A DNA stretch of 64,000 nt. Origin: a beta proteobacterium AAP51 (GTDB lineage: Bacteria; Pseudomonadota; Gammaproteobacteria; Burkholderiales; Burkholderiaceae_C). Numbering within the stretch: the first letter of the stretch is position 1; each line of letters opens with the position of its first letter. The stretch spans positions 49,281-113,280 of the forward strand of contig LJHT01000016.1 of NCBI GenBank assembly GCA_001295905.1, read 5' to 3'. Below, one piece after another: positions 1 to 9,379 of the stretch. The translations under genes were made by a program, and so were the position numbers. Under the pieces are notes generated by a model. It did no database searches, was not told the origin of the DNA, and worked only from the letters and a program-made list of their open reading frames with translations.

Positions 1-1
1 C

Positions 2-1003
2 TGGACGGTCAGCTGGCTGGGCACCTCGCACGGCATGGAAAACAAGCTGGTCCCGCCGTCGGGTTTGGCGATGGACACCATCACCTTCAGCGGCCTGCGC
101 GGCAAGGGCCTGCTGCACACCGCCACGGGCGGGCTGCGGCTGATGAAGGCCTTCTGGGACTGCCTGGGCATCCTGCGCCGCCGCGGCGCCGATGCCGTGC
201 TGGGCATGGGCGGCTATGTGTGTTTTCCGGGCGGTCTGATGGCCAGCCTGCTGAACAAGCCGCTGGTGCTGGTGAACGCCGATGCCGCGCTGCTGCTCAG
301 CAACCGCAGCCTGCTGCCCGTGGCCGACCGCGTGGCCTTCGGCTTCAGCGGGCCCGCGGTGCAGGGCGTGAAGAACGCGGTGGTCACCGGCAATGCCGTA
401 CGCGCCGAGATCGAGGCGCTGCCCGCGCCGGCCGAACGCTGGGCGGGCCGCAGCGGCCCGCTGCGCCTGCTGGTGGTGGGCGGCAGTCTGGGTGCGCAGG
501 TGCTGAACCGCACGCTGCCGGCGGCGCTGGCGCTGCTGCCTGCGGCGCAGCGGCCGGTGGTGGTGCATCAAACCGGCGCCCAGCAGTCTGACGAGGTGCG
601 TGCCGCCTACGCGCAGCACGGCCTGCAGGCCGAGGTGCGGCCCTTCATCGACGACATGCCGGCGCAGCTGGCCGCCTGCGACCTGATGGTGTGCCGCGCG
701 GGTGCCGTCACCGTCAGCGAACTCTGCGCTGCTGGCGTGCCCGCCGTGCTGGTGCCCTTCATCGCCAGCACCACGGCCCACCAGCGCGACAACGCCGCCT
801 GGATGGCCGGGCAGGGCGCGGCGCTGCACCTGCCGCAGGCCGAACTCACGCCGCAGGCCCTGGCCGATGCCCTGGCCGGGCAGACGCGCGAAGGCCTGCT
901 GGCCATGGCCGAGAAGGCCCGCGCGCTGGCCCAGCCGCGCGCTGCGGCGCGCGTGGCCGACGAGATCGAGGCGCTGGTGAAGAAGCCGGGGCGTGCCGCA
1001 TGA
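2..1003 (+). CDS. murG: MurG, lipid II synthase (5' end outside window)
   Basis: UDP-N-acetylglucosamine:undecaprenyl-PP-MurNAc-pentapeptide transferase, the inner-membrane-associated GT28 enzyme that makes lipid II. The frame is open from base 2, and the first visible residues ([14 protein letters not shown]) match the region after the N-terminal glycine-rich loop. About 25 residues are therefore missing from the roughly 355 expected. Visible family motifs are [28 protein letters not shown] at the start of the C-terminal domain and [11 protein letters not shown] in the UDP-GlcNAc site. The enterobacterial HEQN segment is replaced by VNADA, which I believe is usual for Burkholderiales. The stop overlaps the murC start (ATGA), so the two are translationally coupled within the dcw operon. 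Confidence 0.96.
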   Translation, partial: WTVSWLGTSHGMENKLVPPSGLAMDTITFSGLRGKGLLHTATGGLRLMKAFWDCLGILRRRGADAVLGMGGYVCFPGGLMASLLNKPLVLVNADAALLLSNRSLLPVADRVAFGFSGPAVQGVKNAVVTGNAVRAEIEALPAPAERWAGRSGPLRLLVVGGSLGAQVLNRTLPAALALLPAAQRPVVVHQTGAQQSDEVRAAYAQHGLQAEVRPFIDDMPAQLAACDLMVCRAGAVTVSELCAAGVPAVLVPFIASTTAHQRDNAAWMAGQGAALHLPQAELTPQALADALAGQTREGLLAMAEKARALAQPRAAARVADEIEALVKKPGRAA

Positions 1004-2382
1004 AACACGTGCTGAAGCACATCCACTTCGTCGGCGTGGGCGGCGCCGGCATGAGCGCCATCGCCGAGGTGCTGCAGCAGCAGGGCTACCGCGTCAGCGG
1101 CTCCGACCAGGCCGAAAGCCCCATCACGCGCCGCCTGGCCACGCTGGGCGTGCAGGTGCACATCGGCCATGCCGCGGCGCACATCGCCGGCGCGCAGGCC
1201 GTGGTCACCAGCACCGCGGTGAAGGCCGACAACCCCGAGGTGCTGGCCGCGCGCGAAGCCCGCGTGCCGGTGGTGCCGCGCGCCGTGCTGCTGGCCGAGC
1301 TGATGCGCCTGAAGCAGGGCATCGCCATCGCCGGCACGCACGGCAAGACCACCACCACCTCGCTCACCGCCAGCGTGCTGGCCGAGGGCGGGCTGGACCC
1401 GACCTTCGTCATTGGCGGGCAGCTGCTGGCCGCGGGCTCGAACTCGAAACTCGGCACGGGCGATTTCATCGTCGTCGAGGCCGACGAGAGCGACGCCAGC
1501 TTCCTGTTCCTGACCCCCGTGATCAGCGTCGTCACCAACATCGACGCCGACCACATGGAGACCTACGGCCACAGCCTCGATCGGCTGCACACGGCCTTCG
1601 TCGACTTTCTGCACCGCCTGCCCTTCTACGGCCGCGCCGTGCTGTGCAGCGACGACGCCGGCGTGCGCAACATCCTGCCGCGCCTGCAGCGCCCGATGCT
1701 CACCTACGGCACCGACGACGGTGCAGAGCTGCGCGCCGTGAACGTGCAGGCCTTGGCCGGCGGCCAGATGGCCTTCACCGCGCAACAGGCCGGCCATGCC
1801 GACCTGGCCGTGACGCTGAACCTCGCCGGCCTGCACAACGTGCGCAACGCGCTGGCGGCCATCGCCGTGGCGCGGGAACTGGAAGTGGCCGATGCGCCCA
1901 TCGCTGCCGCGCTGGCGGCTTTCGCCGGCGTCGGCCGGCGTTTCCAGCGCCACGGCGAACTGGCCACGGCCGATGGCGGCCGCGCGCTGCTGATCGACGA
2001 CTACGGCCACCACCCCGTGGAGATGGCCGCCGTGCTGGCCGCCGCACGCGGCGCCTTCCCGGGCCGCCGCCTGGTGCTGGCCTTCCAGCCGCACCGCCAC
2101 ACCCGCACGCGCGACTGCTTTGCAGATTTCGCCACCGTGCTGCAGGGCTTCGACGCCGTGCTGCTGGCTGACATCTATGCCGCGGGCGAGGCGCCCATCG
2201 CGGGCATCAGCAGCGCGGCGCTGGCGGCGGCGGTGCCGCGCGCGAAGCACGTGGGCGACCTCTCCGAACTGCCGGCCGCGCTGCACGCCACGCTGCGCGG
2301 CGGCGACGTGCTCATCACCATGGGCGCCGGCTCCATCGGCGGCCTGCCGCGACAACTGATGCAAGAGGGGGCCGCTGCATGA
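1000..2382 (+). CDS. murC: MurC, UDP-N-acetylmuramate--L-alanine ligase
   Basis: Cytoplasmic ATP-dependent ligase that adds L-alanine to UDP-MurNAc, the first step of peptide-stem synthesis. The 460-residue product has the N-terminal Rossmann-like motif [12 protein letters not shown] (about residues 11-22), the Mur-ligase ATP loop GTHGKTTTT (112-120) and the central-domain segment [12 protein letters not shown]-terminal domain with DDYGHHPVE and FQPHRHTRT follows. The length is normal for the family. The ATG at 1000 overlaps the murG stop and the protein starts exactly at the family N-terminus ([15 protein letters not shown]). The stop overlaps the ddl start in the same ATGA way, so murG, murC and ddl are tightly coupled. 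Confidence 0.97.
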   Translation: MKHVLKHIHFVGVGGAGMSAIAEVLQQQGYRVSGSDQAESPITRRLATLGVQVHIGHAAAHIAGAQAVVTSTAVKADNPEVLAAREARVPVVPRAVLLAELMRLKQGIAIAGTHGKTTTTSLTASVLAEGGLDPTFVIGGQLLAAGSNSKLGTGDFIVVEADESDASFLFLTPVISVVTNIDADHMETYGHSLDRLHTAFVDFLHRLPFYGRAVLCSDDAGVRNILPRLQRPMLTYGTDDGAELRAVNVQALAGGQMAFTAQQAGHADLAVTLNLAGLHNVRNALAAIAVARELEVADAPIAAALAAFAGVGRRFQRHGELATADGGRALLIDDYGHHPVEMAAVLAAARGAFPGRRLVLAFQPHRHTRTRDCFADFATVLQGFDAVLLADIYAAGEAPIAGISSAALAAAVPRAKHVGDLSELPAALHATLRGGDVLITMGAGSIGGLPRQLMQEGAAA

Positions 2383-3374
2383 AGGCCGAGATCCCATCCC
2401 TGGGCAAGGTCGCTGTCTTGATGGGCGGCCGCAGCGCCGAGCGCGAGGTCTCGCTGATGTCGGGCACCGGCGTGCTGGCCGCCCTGCGCAGCCAGGGCGT
2501 GGACGCGCACGCCTTCGACCCCGCCGCGCGCGACCTGTCGGAACTGAAGCGCGATGGTTTCCAGCGCGTCTTCATCGCCCTTCACGGCCGCCACGGCGAA
2601 GACGGCACGGTGCAGGGCGCGCTGGAACTGCTGGGCATCCCGTACACCGGCAGCGGCGTGATGGCCAGCGCCATCGCCATGGACAAGGTGATGACCAAGC
2701 GCGTGTGGGTGGCCGAAGGCCTGCCCACGCCGCGCTGGCAGTGGCTGGCGCCCGAACGCCAGGCGCGCGAAGACCTGATGGCCGTGCCCGATGCCATCGG
2801 CCTGCCGCTGATCGTGAAGCCGCCGCGCGAGGGCAGCAGCATCGGCATCACCAAGGTGGCCGGCTACAGCCAGATGCAGGATGCCGTGGCCCTGGCCGCG
2901 CAGTACGACCGCGACGTGCTCTGCGAAGAGTTCATCGAGGGCATCGAGCTCACCTGCCCGGTGCTGGGCGAAGGCACCAGCGCCCGCGCGCTGCCGGTCA
3001 TCGCCATCGAGGCGCCCGAGGGCAAGTACGACTTCCAGAACAAGTACTACACCGACGTCGTGCAGTACCGCGTGCCCAGCGGCCTGGCGCCTGAAGAAGA
3101 AGCCGAGGTGCAGCGCCTCACGCTGGCCGCCTACCGCACGCTGGGCTGCCGCGGCTGGGGCCGCGCCGACCTGATGCTGCGCGCGCGCGACCGCAAGCCC
3201 TTCCTGCTGGAGATGAACACCAGCCCGGGCATGACCGGCCACTCGCTGGTGCCGATGTCGGCGCGTGCCGCCGGCATCAACTACGAAGCCCTGTGCGTGC
3301 AGTTGCTGCAGGCGGCGGCGCTGGACACGCCGCCGGCCGCGGCCGCGGCTGCCTCTGAAACCCCGGCCGTCTGA
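2379..3374 (+). CDS. ddlB: D-alanine--D-alanine ligase
   Basis: ATP-grasp ligase that makes the D-Ala-D-Ala dipeptide for peptidoglycan. The product has 331 residues. Recognisable parts are the N-terminal [15 protein letters not shown], the [14 protein letters not shown] segment, the ATP-grasp core with [10 protein letters not shown], and the C-terminal metal- and substrate-binding [16 protein letters not shown] tail of about 20 residues rich in Ala and Pro follows the conserved core. Its start overlaps the murC stop, and ftsQ begins 8 bases after its stop. Position inside the dcw cluster supports the DdlB rather than the DdlA paralogue. Confidence 0.96.
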   Translation: MKAEIPSLGKVAVLMGGRSAEREVSLMSGTGVLAALRSQGVDAHAFDPAARDLSELKRDGFQRVFIALHGRHGEDGTVQGALELLGIPYTGSGVMASAIAMDKVMTKRVWVAEGLPTPRWQWLAPERQAREDLMAVPDAIGLPLIVKPPREGSSIGITKVAGYSQMQDAVALAAQYDRDVLCEEFIEGIELTCPVLGEGTSARALPVIAIEAPEGKYDFQNKYYTDVVQYRVPSGLAPEEEAEVQRLTLAAYRTLGCRGWGRADLMLRARDRKPFLLEMNTSPGMTGHSLVPMSARAAGINYEALCVQLLQAAALDTPPAAAAAASETPAV

Positions 3375-3382
3375 ACCACCCC

Positions 3383-4228
3383 ATGCCGCGCAGCCCCGCC
3401 GCCCGCCCCGCCGCCAGCGCCCCGCCGCTGGTGCTGCCGGCCGACGTGCGCCTGATGAACGGCGTGGCCACCGTCGTCTTCGTGCTGGCGGCGCTGGGTG
3501 CGGCCGTGGCCAGCGTGCTGTGGCTGATGCGCAGCCCGCTGTTCCCCATCCGCGCCATCCAGGTGCAGGGCGATGTGGCGCGCAACAGCGTGCCCACCAT
3601 CCGCGCCAACGCCGCGCCGCAGCTGGCCGGCAACTTCTTCAGCGTCAACCTGCAGGCCGGCCGTGCCGCCTTCGAGGCCGTGCCCTGGGTGCGCCGTGCC
3701 GTGGTGCGCCGCGTCTGGCCCGACGTGCTGGCGGTGCACCTGGAAGAGCACCGCGCCGCTGCGCTGTGGGAAGGGCCGGGCGGCGAAGAAGGCACGGGCG
3801 CCGAACGCCTGGTGAACAGCTTTGGCGAGGTTTTCGAAGCCAACGTGGGCGATGTGGAAGACGACAGCCTGCCCGTGCTGGCCGGCCCCGAGGGCAGCGC
3901 CGCGGCCATGCTGGCGCTGCTGCAGCGTGTGCAGCCCGCGCTGGCGCGGCTGGAGATGAATGTGGCCCGCGTGCAGCTCAGCGGCCGTGGGAGCTGGCGC
4001 GTGGAACTGGACAGCGGCGCCGCGCTGGAACTGGGCCGCGGCAGCGAAGAAGAACTGGTGGCGCGCAGCGAGCGTTTCGTGCGCACCTACACGCAGGTGG
4101 CGGCGCAGTGGCAGCAGCCGCTGGAATACGCCGACCTGCGCCACACCGACGGTTATGCCGTGCGCCTGCGCGGCGTGAGCACCACCTTGCCGACGGGCAG
4201 CGCACCCGCAGCGGCCAGAAACAACTGA
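3383..4228 (+). CDS. ftsQ: Cell division protein FtsQ
   Basis: Bitopic division protein that links the early FtsZ/FtsA ring to FtsL-FtsB and septal synthesis. The 281-residue product has a short Pro/Ala-rich cytoplasmic N-terminus, one membrane segment (about residues 28-50) and a periplasmic POTRA domain beginning PIRAIQVQGDV. The beta domain carries the typical PWVRRAVVRRVWPDVLAVHLEEH and, near the end, YADLRHTDGYAVRL. The order ddl-ftsQ-ftsA-ftsZ confirms the call. The gap to ftsA is 10 bases. Confidence 0.95.
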   Translation: MPRSPAARPAASAPPLVLPADVRLMNGVATVVFVLAALGAAVASVLWLMRSPLFPIRAIQVQGDVARNSVPTIRANAAPQLAGNFFSVNLQAGRAAFEAVPWVRRAVVRRVWPDVLAVHLEEHRAAALWEGPGGEEGTGAERLVNSFGEVFEANVGDVEDDSLPVLAGPEGSAAAMLALLQRVQPALARLEMNVARVQLSGRGSWRVELDSGAALELGRGSEEELVARSERFVRTYTQVAAQWQQPLEYADLRHTDGYAVRLRGVSTTLPTGSAPAAARNN

Positions 4229-4238
4229 AAGACAGCAC

Positions 4239-5471
4239 ATGGCCAAAGAATTCAAGGACATGGTGTTCGCGCTGGACATCGGCACCGCCAAGGTGATGGT
4301 GGTGGCCGCCGAGGTGCTGCCCAGTGGCGAGCTGCGCGTCGCCGGCCTGGGGGTGGCGCCCACGCACGGCCTGAAGCGCGGCGTGGTGGTGAACATCGAC
4401 GCCACCGTGCAGAGCATCCAGCAGGCGCTGAAAGAGGCCGAGATGATGGCCGCCTGCAAGATCACCAGCGTCTACACCGGCATCACCGGCAGCCACATCC
4501 GCGGCCAGAACAGCACCGGCATGGTCATCGTGCGCGACAACCGGGAGGTCACCACCACCGACGTGGGCCGCGTGGTGGAAACCGCCAAGGCCATCAGCAT
4601 CCCGAACGACCAGCGCCTGCTGCTGGTGGAGCCGCAGGAGTTCGTCATCGACGGGCACGAGGTGAAAGAGCCCATCGGCATGAGCGGCAGCCGGCTCGAG
4701 GTGAAGGTGCACATCGTCACTGGCGCGCAGAGCGCGGCCGAGAACATCCTCAAGTGCGTGCGCCGCTGCGGCCTGGAGGTGGAGCGCCTGGTGCTGAACC
4801 CCAGCGCCAGCGCCGCCGCGGTGCTGAGCGACGACGAAAAGTCGCTGGGCGTGGCCGTGGTCGACATCGGCGCCGGCACCACCGACGTGCAGATCTACAC
4901 CGACGGCAGCGTGCGCCACACCGCCGTGATTCCCATCGCTGGTGACCTGATCACCAGCGACATCGCGATGGCGCTGCGCACGCCCACGAAAGACGCGGAG
5001 GAGATCAAGGTCGAGCACGGCGTGGCCAAGCAGCTGCTGGCCGACCCCGGCGACCAGATCGAGGTGCCCGGCCTGGGCGACCGCGCGCCGCGGCTGCTGA
5101 GCCGCCAGGCGCTGGCCGGCGTGATCGAGCCGCGCGTGGAAGAGATCTTCAGCCTGGTGCACCAGGTCATCCGCGAAAGCGGCTTCGAGGAACTGCTCAG
5201 CAGCGGCGTCGTCATCACCGGCGGCAGCGCGGTGATGCCCGGCATGGTGGAGCTGGGCGAAGACATCTTCCTGAAGCCGGTGCGCAAGGGCCTGCCGCTC
5301 TACCACGGCGCGCTCTACGACATGGTGGCCAACCCGCGCAGCGCCACCGTGATGGGTTTGCTGGAAGAAGCCCGCGTGGCACGCGCACGCGGTTTCAAGG
5401 CGGCGGCACAGGCAGGTTCGGTGAAGAACCTGGTGGGGCGCGCCAAAGACTGGTTCCTTGGGAATTTCTAG
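4239..5471 (+). CDS. ftsA: Cell division protein FtsA
   Basis: Actin-fold ATPase that tethers FtsZ to the inner membrane. The 410-residue product has the phosphate-1 loop LDIGTAKVMVV near the N-terminus, the FtsA-specific 1C subdomain, the phosphate-2 motif VVDIGAGTTDVQIY and the adenosine motif VVITGGSAVMPGM. It ends in an amphipathic, basic and aromatic helix (KNLVGRAKDWFLGNF), the membrane-targeting sequence. It is followed by a 99-base gap before ftsZ, the longest gap in the division cluster, which leaves room for an extra ftsZ promoter. Confidence 0.97.
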   Translation: MAKEFKDMVFALDIGTAKVMVVAAEVLPSGELRVAGLGVAPTHGLKRGVVVNIDATVQSIQQALKEAEMMAACKITSVYTGITGSHIRGQNSTGMVIVRDNREVTTTDVGRVVETAKAISIPNDQRLLLVEPQEFVIDGHEVKEPIGMSGSRLEVKVHIVTGAQSAAENILKCVRRCGLEVERLVLNPSASAAAVLSDDEKSLGVAVVDIGAGTTDVQIYTDGSVRHTAVIPIAGDLITSDIAMALRTPTKDAEEIKVEHGVAKQLLADPGDQIEVPGLGDRAPRLLSRQALAGVIEPRVEEIFSLVHQVIRESGFEELLSSGVVITGGSAVMPGMVELGEDIFLKPVRKGLPLYHGALYDMVANPRSATVMGLLEEARVARARGFKAAAQAGSVKNLVGRAKDWFLGNF

Positions 5472-5570
5472 GAGGGGTGCATGCATGACACGGCATAGAC
5501 CGGCGAAAAAAAGCCACCCCGTTTTTTCAACACACAGGCAACTGCAATTCAACGAAGCTAGGAGGCTCAC
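5472..5570 (+). promoter_or_regulatory. ftsA-ftsZ spacer with strong ftsZ ribosome binding site
   Basis: This 99-base spacer is much richer in A and T than its surroundings. It contains a run of seven A (5506-5512) followed by six T (5522-5527), which could pair across a short loop, and a perfect AGGAGG ribosome site at 5560-5565 placed 5 bases before the ftsZ ATG. That is the strongest Shine-Dalgarno sequence I noticed among these genes, in line with the high FtsZ level cells need. A separate ftsZ promoter here is plausible, but no clear -35/-10 pair was found. Confidence 0.45.
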
Positions 5571-6812
5571 ATGCCCATCGAAATGATCGACGAGTTCGAC
5601 GAAGGTACGCAGATCAAGGTGATCGGTGTCGGCGGCGGCGGCGGCAATGCCGTCGAACACATGATTTCCCAGGGCGTGCAGGGCGTGGAGTTCATCTGCG
5701 CCAACACCGACGCGCAGGCGCTGCACCGCAGCGCCGCCGGCACGCTGGTGCAACTGGGCAAGACGGGCCTGGGCGCGGGCAGCAAGCCCGAGATGGGCCG
5801 GCTGGCCGCCGAAGAGGCGGTGCAGAGCATCAAGCAGGCCATCGAAGGCGCGCACATGCTCTTCATCACCGCCGGCATGGGCGGCGGCACGGGCACGGGC
5901 GCGGCGCCGGTGATCGCGCGCGTGGCCAAGGAGATGGGCATCCTCACCGTGGGCGTGGTCACCAAGCCCTTCGAGTTCGAAGGCAAGCGCCGCGGCAAGC
6001 AGGCCGACGACGGCGTGGCCGAGCTCGAAGCCAATGTCGACAGCCTGATCGTGGTGCTGAACGAGAAGCTGCTCGAGGTGATGGGCGACGACGTCACGCA
6101 AGAGCAGGCCTTCGCGCACGCCAACGACGTGCTGAAGAACGCCGTGGGCGGCATCAGCGACATCATCCACATTCCCGGCCTCGTGAACGTCGACTTCGAA
6201 GACGTGAAGACGGTGATGAGCGAGCCCGGCAAGGCCATGATGGGCACGGCCGTGGCCGGCGGCCCGGACCGTGCCACCAAGGCGGCCGAAGCGGCCGTGG
6301 CCTGCCCGCTGCTGGAAGGCATCGACCTGAGCGGCGCGCGCGGCGTGCTGGTGCTGATTGCGGCGAGCAAGCAGACCTTCAAGCTGGCCGAAAGCCGCAA
6401 CGCGATGAACGCCATCAAGCGCTACGCGGCCGATGACGCGCACGTGATCTTCGGCACTGCCTACGACGAAAGCCTGGGCGACCAACTGCGCGTGACGGTG
6501 ATCGCCACGGGTCTTTCCAGCGCGCGCAAGGCGCAGGCCCAGCCGCCGCTGACGGTGGTGCAGCAGCCGGCCATGCCCGCGCTGCGCACCGGCACCGACA
6601 ACCTGCCCATCCTGAACACGGTGGCCCAGGTGGGCGGCGGCCAGCCGGTGGTGCAGGCGCACGCTCCGCAGCAGCACAGCTACGAAGCGATGAACACGCC
6701 CAGCGTGTGGCGCAGCGCGCGCAGTCAGGCCGCGGCCAAGGTGGACGCGCTGGCCAGCAACGGCATGGACGAGATCGAGATCCCGGCTTTCCTCAGGAAG
6801 CAAGCCGACTGA
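5571..6812 (+). CDS. ftsZ: Cell division GTPase FtsZ
   Basis: Tubulin-like GTPase that forms the Z ring. The 413-residue product has the N-terminal GVGGGGGNAVEHM, the tubulin signature GGGTGTG (104-110) and the T7-loop region. A variable Gln/Pro/Ala linker (about residues 325-395) leads to the conserved C-terminal peptide DEIEIPAFLRKQAD, which binds FtsA and ZipA-type partners. The preceding AGGAGG fixes the start. In many proteobacteria lpxC follows closely; here lpxC lies 7.3 kb further on, beyond an accessory block. Confidence 0.98.
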   Translation: MPIEMIDEFDEGTQIKVIGVGGGGGNAVEHMISQGVQGVEFICANTDAQALHRSAAGTLVQLGKTGLGAGSKPEMGRLAAEEAVQSIKQAIEGAHMLFITAGMGGGTGTGAAPVIARVAKEMGILTVGVVTKPFEFEGKRRGKQADDGVAELEANVDSLIVVLNEKLLEVMGDDVTQEQAFAHANDVLKNAVGGISDIIHIPGLVNVDFEDVKTVMSEPGKAMMGTAVAGGPDRATKAAEAAVACPLLEGIDLSGARGVLVLIAASKQTFKLAESRNAMNAIKRYAADDAHVIFGTAYDESLGDQLRVTVIATGLSSARKAQAQPPLTVVQQPAMPALRTGTDNLPILNTVAQVGGGQPVVQAHAPQQHSYEAMNTPSVWRSARSQAAAKVDALASNGMDEIEIPAFLRKQAD

Positions 6813-6846
6813 AGTCGGCTCGCGTGCGCAAGCAGGCGCACCGACG

Positions 6847-6875
6847 AAAAAAAGCCCCCCGCAGTGCGGGGGGCT
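6847..6875 (-). terminator. Rho-independent terminator of the minus-strand PEP-CTERM gene
   Basis: A perfect 10-base-pair GC-rich stem (6853-6862 with 6866-6875) and a 3-base loop is flanked on the plus strand by seven A at 6847-6853. Read on the minus strand this is a stem followed by a U tract, placed 25 bases after the PEP-CTERM stop. The stem may also help end ftsZ transcripts, but no T tract follows it on the plus strand. Confidence 0.82.
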
Positions 6876-6899
6876 GCCGTTCAGACCGGGTGGCCTGGA

Positions 6900-7556
6900 T
6901 CAGGCTTCTTGCTTGCGGCGGCGCGCGGCCAGCAGCACGCCGGCAATGCCCAGACCCATCAGCGCGTAGGTGCCCGGCTCAGGCACCACGCCGGCCTGGA
7001 TGGCCAGGCCCGGGGTGCTTTCGAAGGCGTACTCGACGACGGCGCGGCTCGGGTCGATGGTGCTGGCGCCCAGCCGCAGCCGTGCCCAGCCATAGTGCGT
7101 GGTACCGCCGCCCTCGTTGATGAAGCGGAAGCCGATCACGTTGTTGCTGCTGTTCAGGTTGAACTGCGCCGTGTTGGCCGCAATGCCCGAACCGAAGGTG
7201 CTGCCCGCACCGATGGAGGAACCCAACGCGAGGTTGGCCACCGTGGAGGTGGCCGAGATCACGTAGGCACCGCCCGACGGGGTGGCCGGGCTGAAGAAGG
7301 CCAGGCCCGTGGCGCTCCAGGGGTTGATGTCCCAACCCGGCACGGTGGTGCCCGTGCCGCCGGCCGGCAGGTTGGTGGCACCGTTCACGACGTTCAGGTA
7401 CAGACCGTTGGTGGTGGTCGGGATGGTCAGGTTGACCGGGCCACTCCAGACGATCACGGCGGACGCTTGCGACGCCACCATCATGAGACCGGCACCGGCC
7501 GCCAGGGCAATGGCGGTGCGACGCAGGCTAGAAGAATCCACTGAGAAAAGTTGCAT
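6900..7556 (-). CDS. PEP-CTERM sorting-domain protein
   Basis: Predicted exported, exosortase-processed surface or matrix protein of unknown function. The 218-residue product has a signal peptide (about residues 1-34, ending ASQASA), a Gly/Ser/Thr/Asn-rich body with almost no Cys or Lys, and a C-terminal sorting signal. That signal consists of VPEP (191-194), a hydrophobic segment and the basic tail RRRK. The start chosen is the ATG at 7556, which has GGGAG seven bases before it; an in-frame upstream extension to 7637 would spoil the signal peptide. It is divergent from a second PEP-CTERM gene and ends at a strong terminator. XrtB, encoded 41 kb away in this window, is the likely processing enzyme (inference). 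Confidence 0.88.
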   Translation of the reverse strand: MQLFSVDSSSLRRTAIALAAGAGLMMVASQASAVIVWSGPVNLTIPTTTNGLYLNVVNGATNLPAGGTGTTVPGWDINPWSATGLAFFSPATPSGGAYVISATSTVANLALGSSIGAGSTFGSGIAANTAQFNLNSSNNVIGFRFINEGGGTTHYGWARLRLGASTIDPSRAVVEYAFESTPGLAIQAGVVPEPGTYALMGLGIAGVLLAARRRKQEA

Positions 7557-7877
7557 CTCGACTCCCGTTGTTCTAACGATTGACGTTACGTGCTGGAGGA
7601 AGGCCCCAGCGCCTGAAACTATCCCTCTCCTCTGCATTCAACCAGGGTTGAACCTGATCTGAGACCCCGGCACCGTCCCCTTGGCCACCGACAACGGCCT
7701 TGACGGCAGCGGTCGTTAACCTGCAATAGATGTCTACCGAGTGACAGCGTGACGGTTACATCCGGCTGCCTCTCGGACAACCCCTCAAGCGCGGGGTTAG
7801 GCCCTCAGAAAAACCAGAAGCCGCCGGGCGGTGCCGTGGCCTAGGATGCAACGAGCCCCTTCTTCTGGAAAGCCCTC
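7557..7877. other. Intergenic region between divergent PEP-CTERM genes
   Basis: This 321-base region must hold the promoters of both divergent genes. I see no ORF of interest and no convincing -35/-10 pair. An inverted repeat (6-base arms at 7779-7784 and 7793-7798, 8-base loop) lies in the half nearer the plus-strand gene. A GG-N10-GC pair at 7711-7724 has the spacing of a sigma-54 promoter, but its -24 half matches poorly. GAACCTGATCTGAG at about 7650 resembles part of a TPP riboswitch but lacks the rest. Confidence 0.5.
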
Positions 7878-8504
7878 ATGACCCGACTGCGTGTATTGCC
7901 ACTCCTGCTTTGCGCTGCCTATGCAAGCAGCGCCCTGGCCGCGGCCGATGAACGCGCCGGCACGGTCTGGAACGAAGAAGTGGCTGGCGACCTGGCCAAC
8001 TCAGGCACCAGCCCCACGGTACTGGCGCTGGGCCTGGGCAGCAACCTGCTCATCGGCCGCACCGGCCGCACGGCCGGTGTCGTCGACCGCGACTACTTCA
8101 GCTTCACGCTGCCCGAGGGCTGGCAGCTCGACACCTTGTCGGTGCTGCCCGGCACCACGGCGGTGGGCACCTCGGGCTTGTCCTTCATCGCCGTGCAGGC
8201 GGGCAGCCAGGTGACGGTGAGCCCCACCGGTGGCAGCGCCGCCGGCCTGCTGGGCTGGATGCACTATGGCGAGAACGACGTCGGCACCGACATCCTGCAG
8301 ATCATGGGCTTCGGCGGCGGGGCCATCGGCTTCACCGGCTCGCTGCCGGCGGGGAGCTATGCCTTCTGGATCCAGGACACGGGCACCGGCGTGGCGAACT
8401 ACCGGTTCGATTTCGGCGTTTCCGCGGTGCCCGAGCCCGCCGCCGGCTGGCTGATGCTGGCCGGTGCTGCCGGCCTGCTGGCCTGGCGGCGCCGCAGCGC
8501 GTGA
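7878..8504 (+). CDS. PEP-CTERM sorting-domain protein
   Basis: Predicted exported exosortase substrate of unknown function. The 208-residue product has a signal peptide (about residues 1-22, ALAA), a mid-region with beta-rich spacing (DRDYFSFTLPEGWQLDTLSV, then LPAGSYAFWIQDTG) that recalls pre-peptidase-type or calcium-binding beta-sandwich domains, and the C-terminal signal VPEP (184-187)-hydrophobic-WRRRSA. The middle-domain likeness is weak and should not be read as function. The gene is divergent from the other PEP-CTERM gene, and the two bodies show no evident similarity beyond the sorting tail. Confidence 0.87.
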   Translation: MTRLRVLPLLLCAAYASSALAAADERAGTVWNEEVAGDLANSGTSPTVLALGLGSNLLIGRTGRTAGVVDRDYFSFTLPEGWQLDTLSVLPGTTAVGTSGLSFIAVQAGSQVTVSPTGGSAAGLLGWMHYGENDVGTDILQIMGFGGGAIGFTGSLPAGSYAFWIQDTGTGVANYRFDFGVSAVPEPAAGWLMLAGAAGLLAWRRRSA

Positions 8505-8658
8505 AGCTGCCGACGGGCTGAGCCGCCCGGCCGTTCACGCCGCGGGCTTGCCAGCTGGCGCCCCGGCTGGCGCTTCGTCGCCGGCCGGCCGCCAGCGCCG
8601 GCCCCGCGCCCTAATCTGCGTGCCATTGCAGCCCCCTTTCTTTCCAAGGAGCCTGAAC

Positions 8659-9246
8659 ATGGAACGCAGCCTCGAAGAACAACGTCTCGAATACAGCCGC
8701 CGCCGCCTGCTGGCCATGCCGCTGGCGGGCCTGCTGGCCTGGCTGGCGGTGGCCGTCGCCGGGGCCACGCTGAACACCTTCGGTGCCGCCATGGCCTTGT
8801 TCGTGGCCACGGGCAGCATCGTCTACCTGGGCATCGGTCTGTCCAAGCTGACGGGCGAGAACTTCACCGACCGCTCGCGCCCCAAGAACGCCTTCGATGC
8901 GCTCTTCATGCACACGGTGGCCATGTCGCTGGGCGTGTATGCCATCGCCATCCCGTTCTTCATGCAGGACGCCACCTCCCTGCCGCTGAGCGTGGGCATC
9001 CTCACCGGGCTGATGTGGCTGCCGCTGTCGTGGGTGCTGCGGCATCCGGTGGGCCTGTGGCACGCCGGCTTGCGCGTGGGGGGTGTGCTGGTAGCCTGGC
9101 TGGCTTTCCCCGAGCACCGCTTCGTGGCCGTGCCGCTGGTCATCGTGGCGGTGTATGCCGGCACCCTGGTCGTGCTGGAACGCCGCTGGCGTAGCCTGCA
9201 GCCTTCGGCGGCTGCGCCGTCTGCAGCGGCCACCGTGACGGCTTGA
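8659..9246 (+). CDS. DUF7010-like multi-pass membrane protein
   Basis: Small inner-membrane protein of unknown function, 195 residues with about five to six hydrophobic segments. It begins MERSLEEQRLEYSRRRLLAMPLAG and contains GSIVYLGIGLSKLTGEN and SLPLSVGILTGLMWLPLSW, which I recognise from the DUF7010 family. The family name is from memory and less certain than the membrane prediction. The ATG at 8659 is chosen because AAGGAG lies 7 bases upstream and the family N-terminus begins there; the frame is open further upstream without a good ribosome site. It appears to be a single-gene unit. Confidence 0.72.
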   Translation: MERSLEEQRLEYSRRRLLAMPLAGLLAWLAVAVAGATLNTFGAAMALFVATGSIVYLGIGLSKLTGENFTDRSRPKNAFDALFMHTVAMSLGVYAIAIPFFMQDATSLPLSVGILTGLMWLPLSWVLRHPVGLWHAGLRVGGVLVAWLAFPEHRFVAVPLVIVAVYAGTLVVLERRWRSLQPSAAAPSAAATVTA

Positions 9247-9379
9247 AGCCGAGGCACGGGGCTGCGGCCTGAGGCTGCGGCTGGAACCAGTGGCCGGAGG
9301 CTTCGGCCGGCCACGGCGGGTCTTCCTGAGCCTCGCTACCATCGGCGCCACCGCCCTCCAGCTTGGCCGAGGCCCCCGC

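Noticed and set aside
3978..6803. A 941-codon minus-strand open frame opposite ftsA and ftsZ.
   Set aside because: It spans two real genes and the spacer and has shadow-like composition.
7641..7665. Part of a TPP riboswitch-like sequence (GAACCTGATCTGAG).
   Set aside because: The other conserved elements (the earlier CTGAGA, the GCGTAGGGA-type end and P1 pairing) are missing, and the nearby genes encode PEP-CTERM proteins.
7711..7724. A GG-N10-GC pair before the plus-strand PEP-CTERM gene, as a sigma-54 promoter.
   Set aside because: Spacing fits, but the -24 half (CGGTCGT) matches the consensus poorly. GC-rich DNA yields such pairs by chance.
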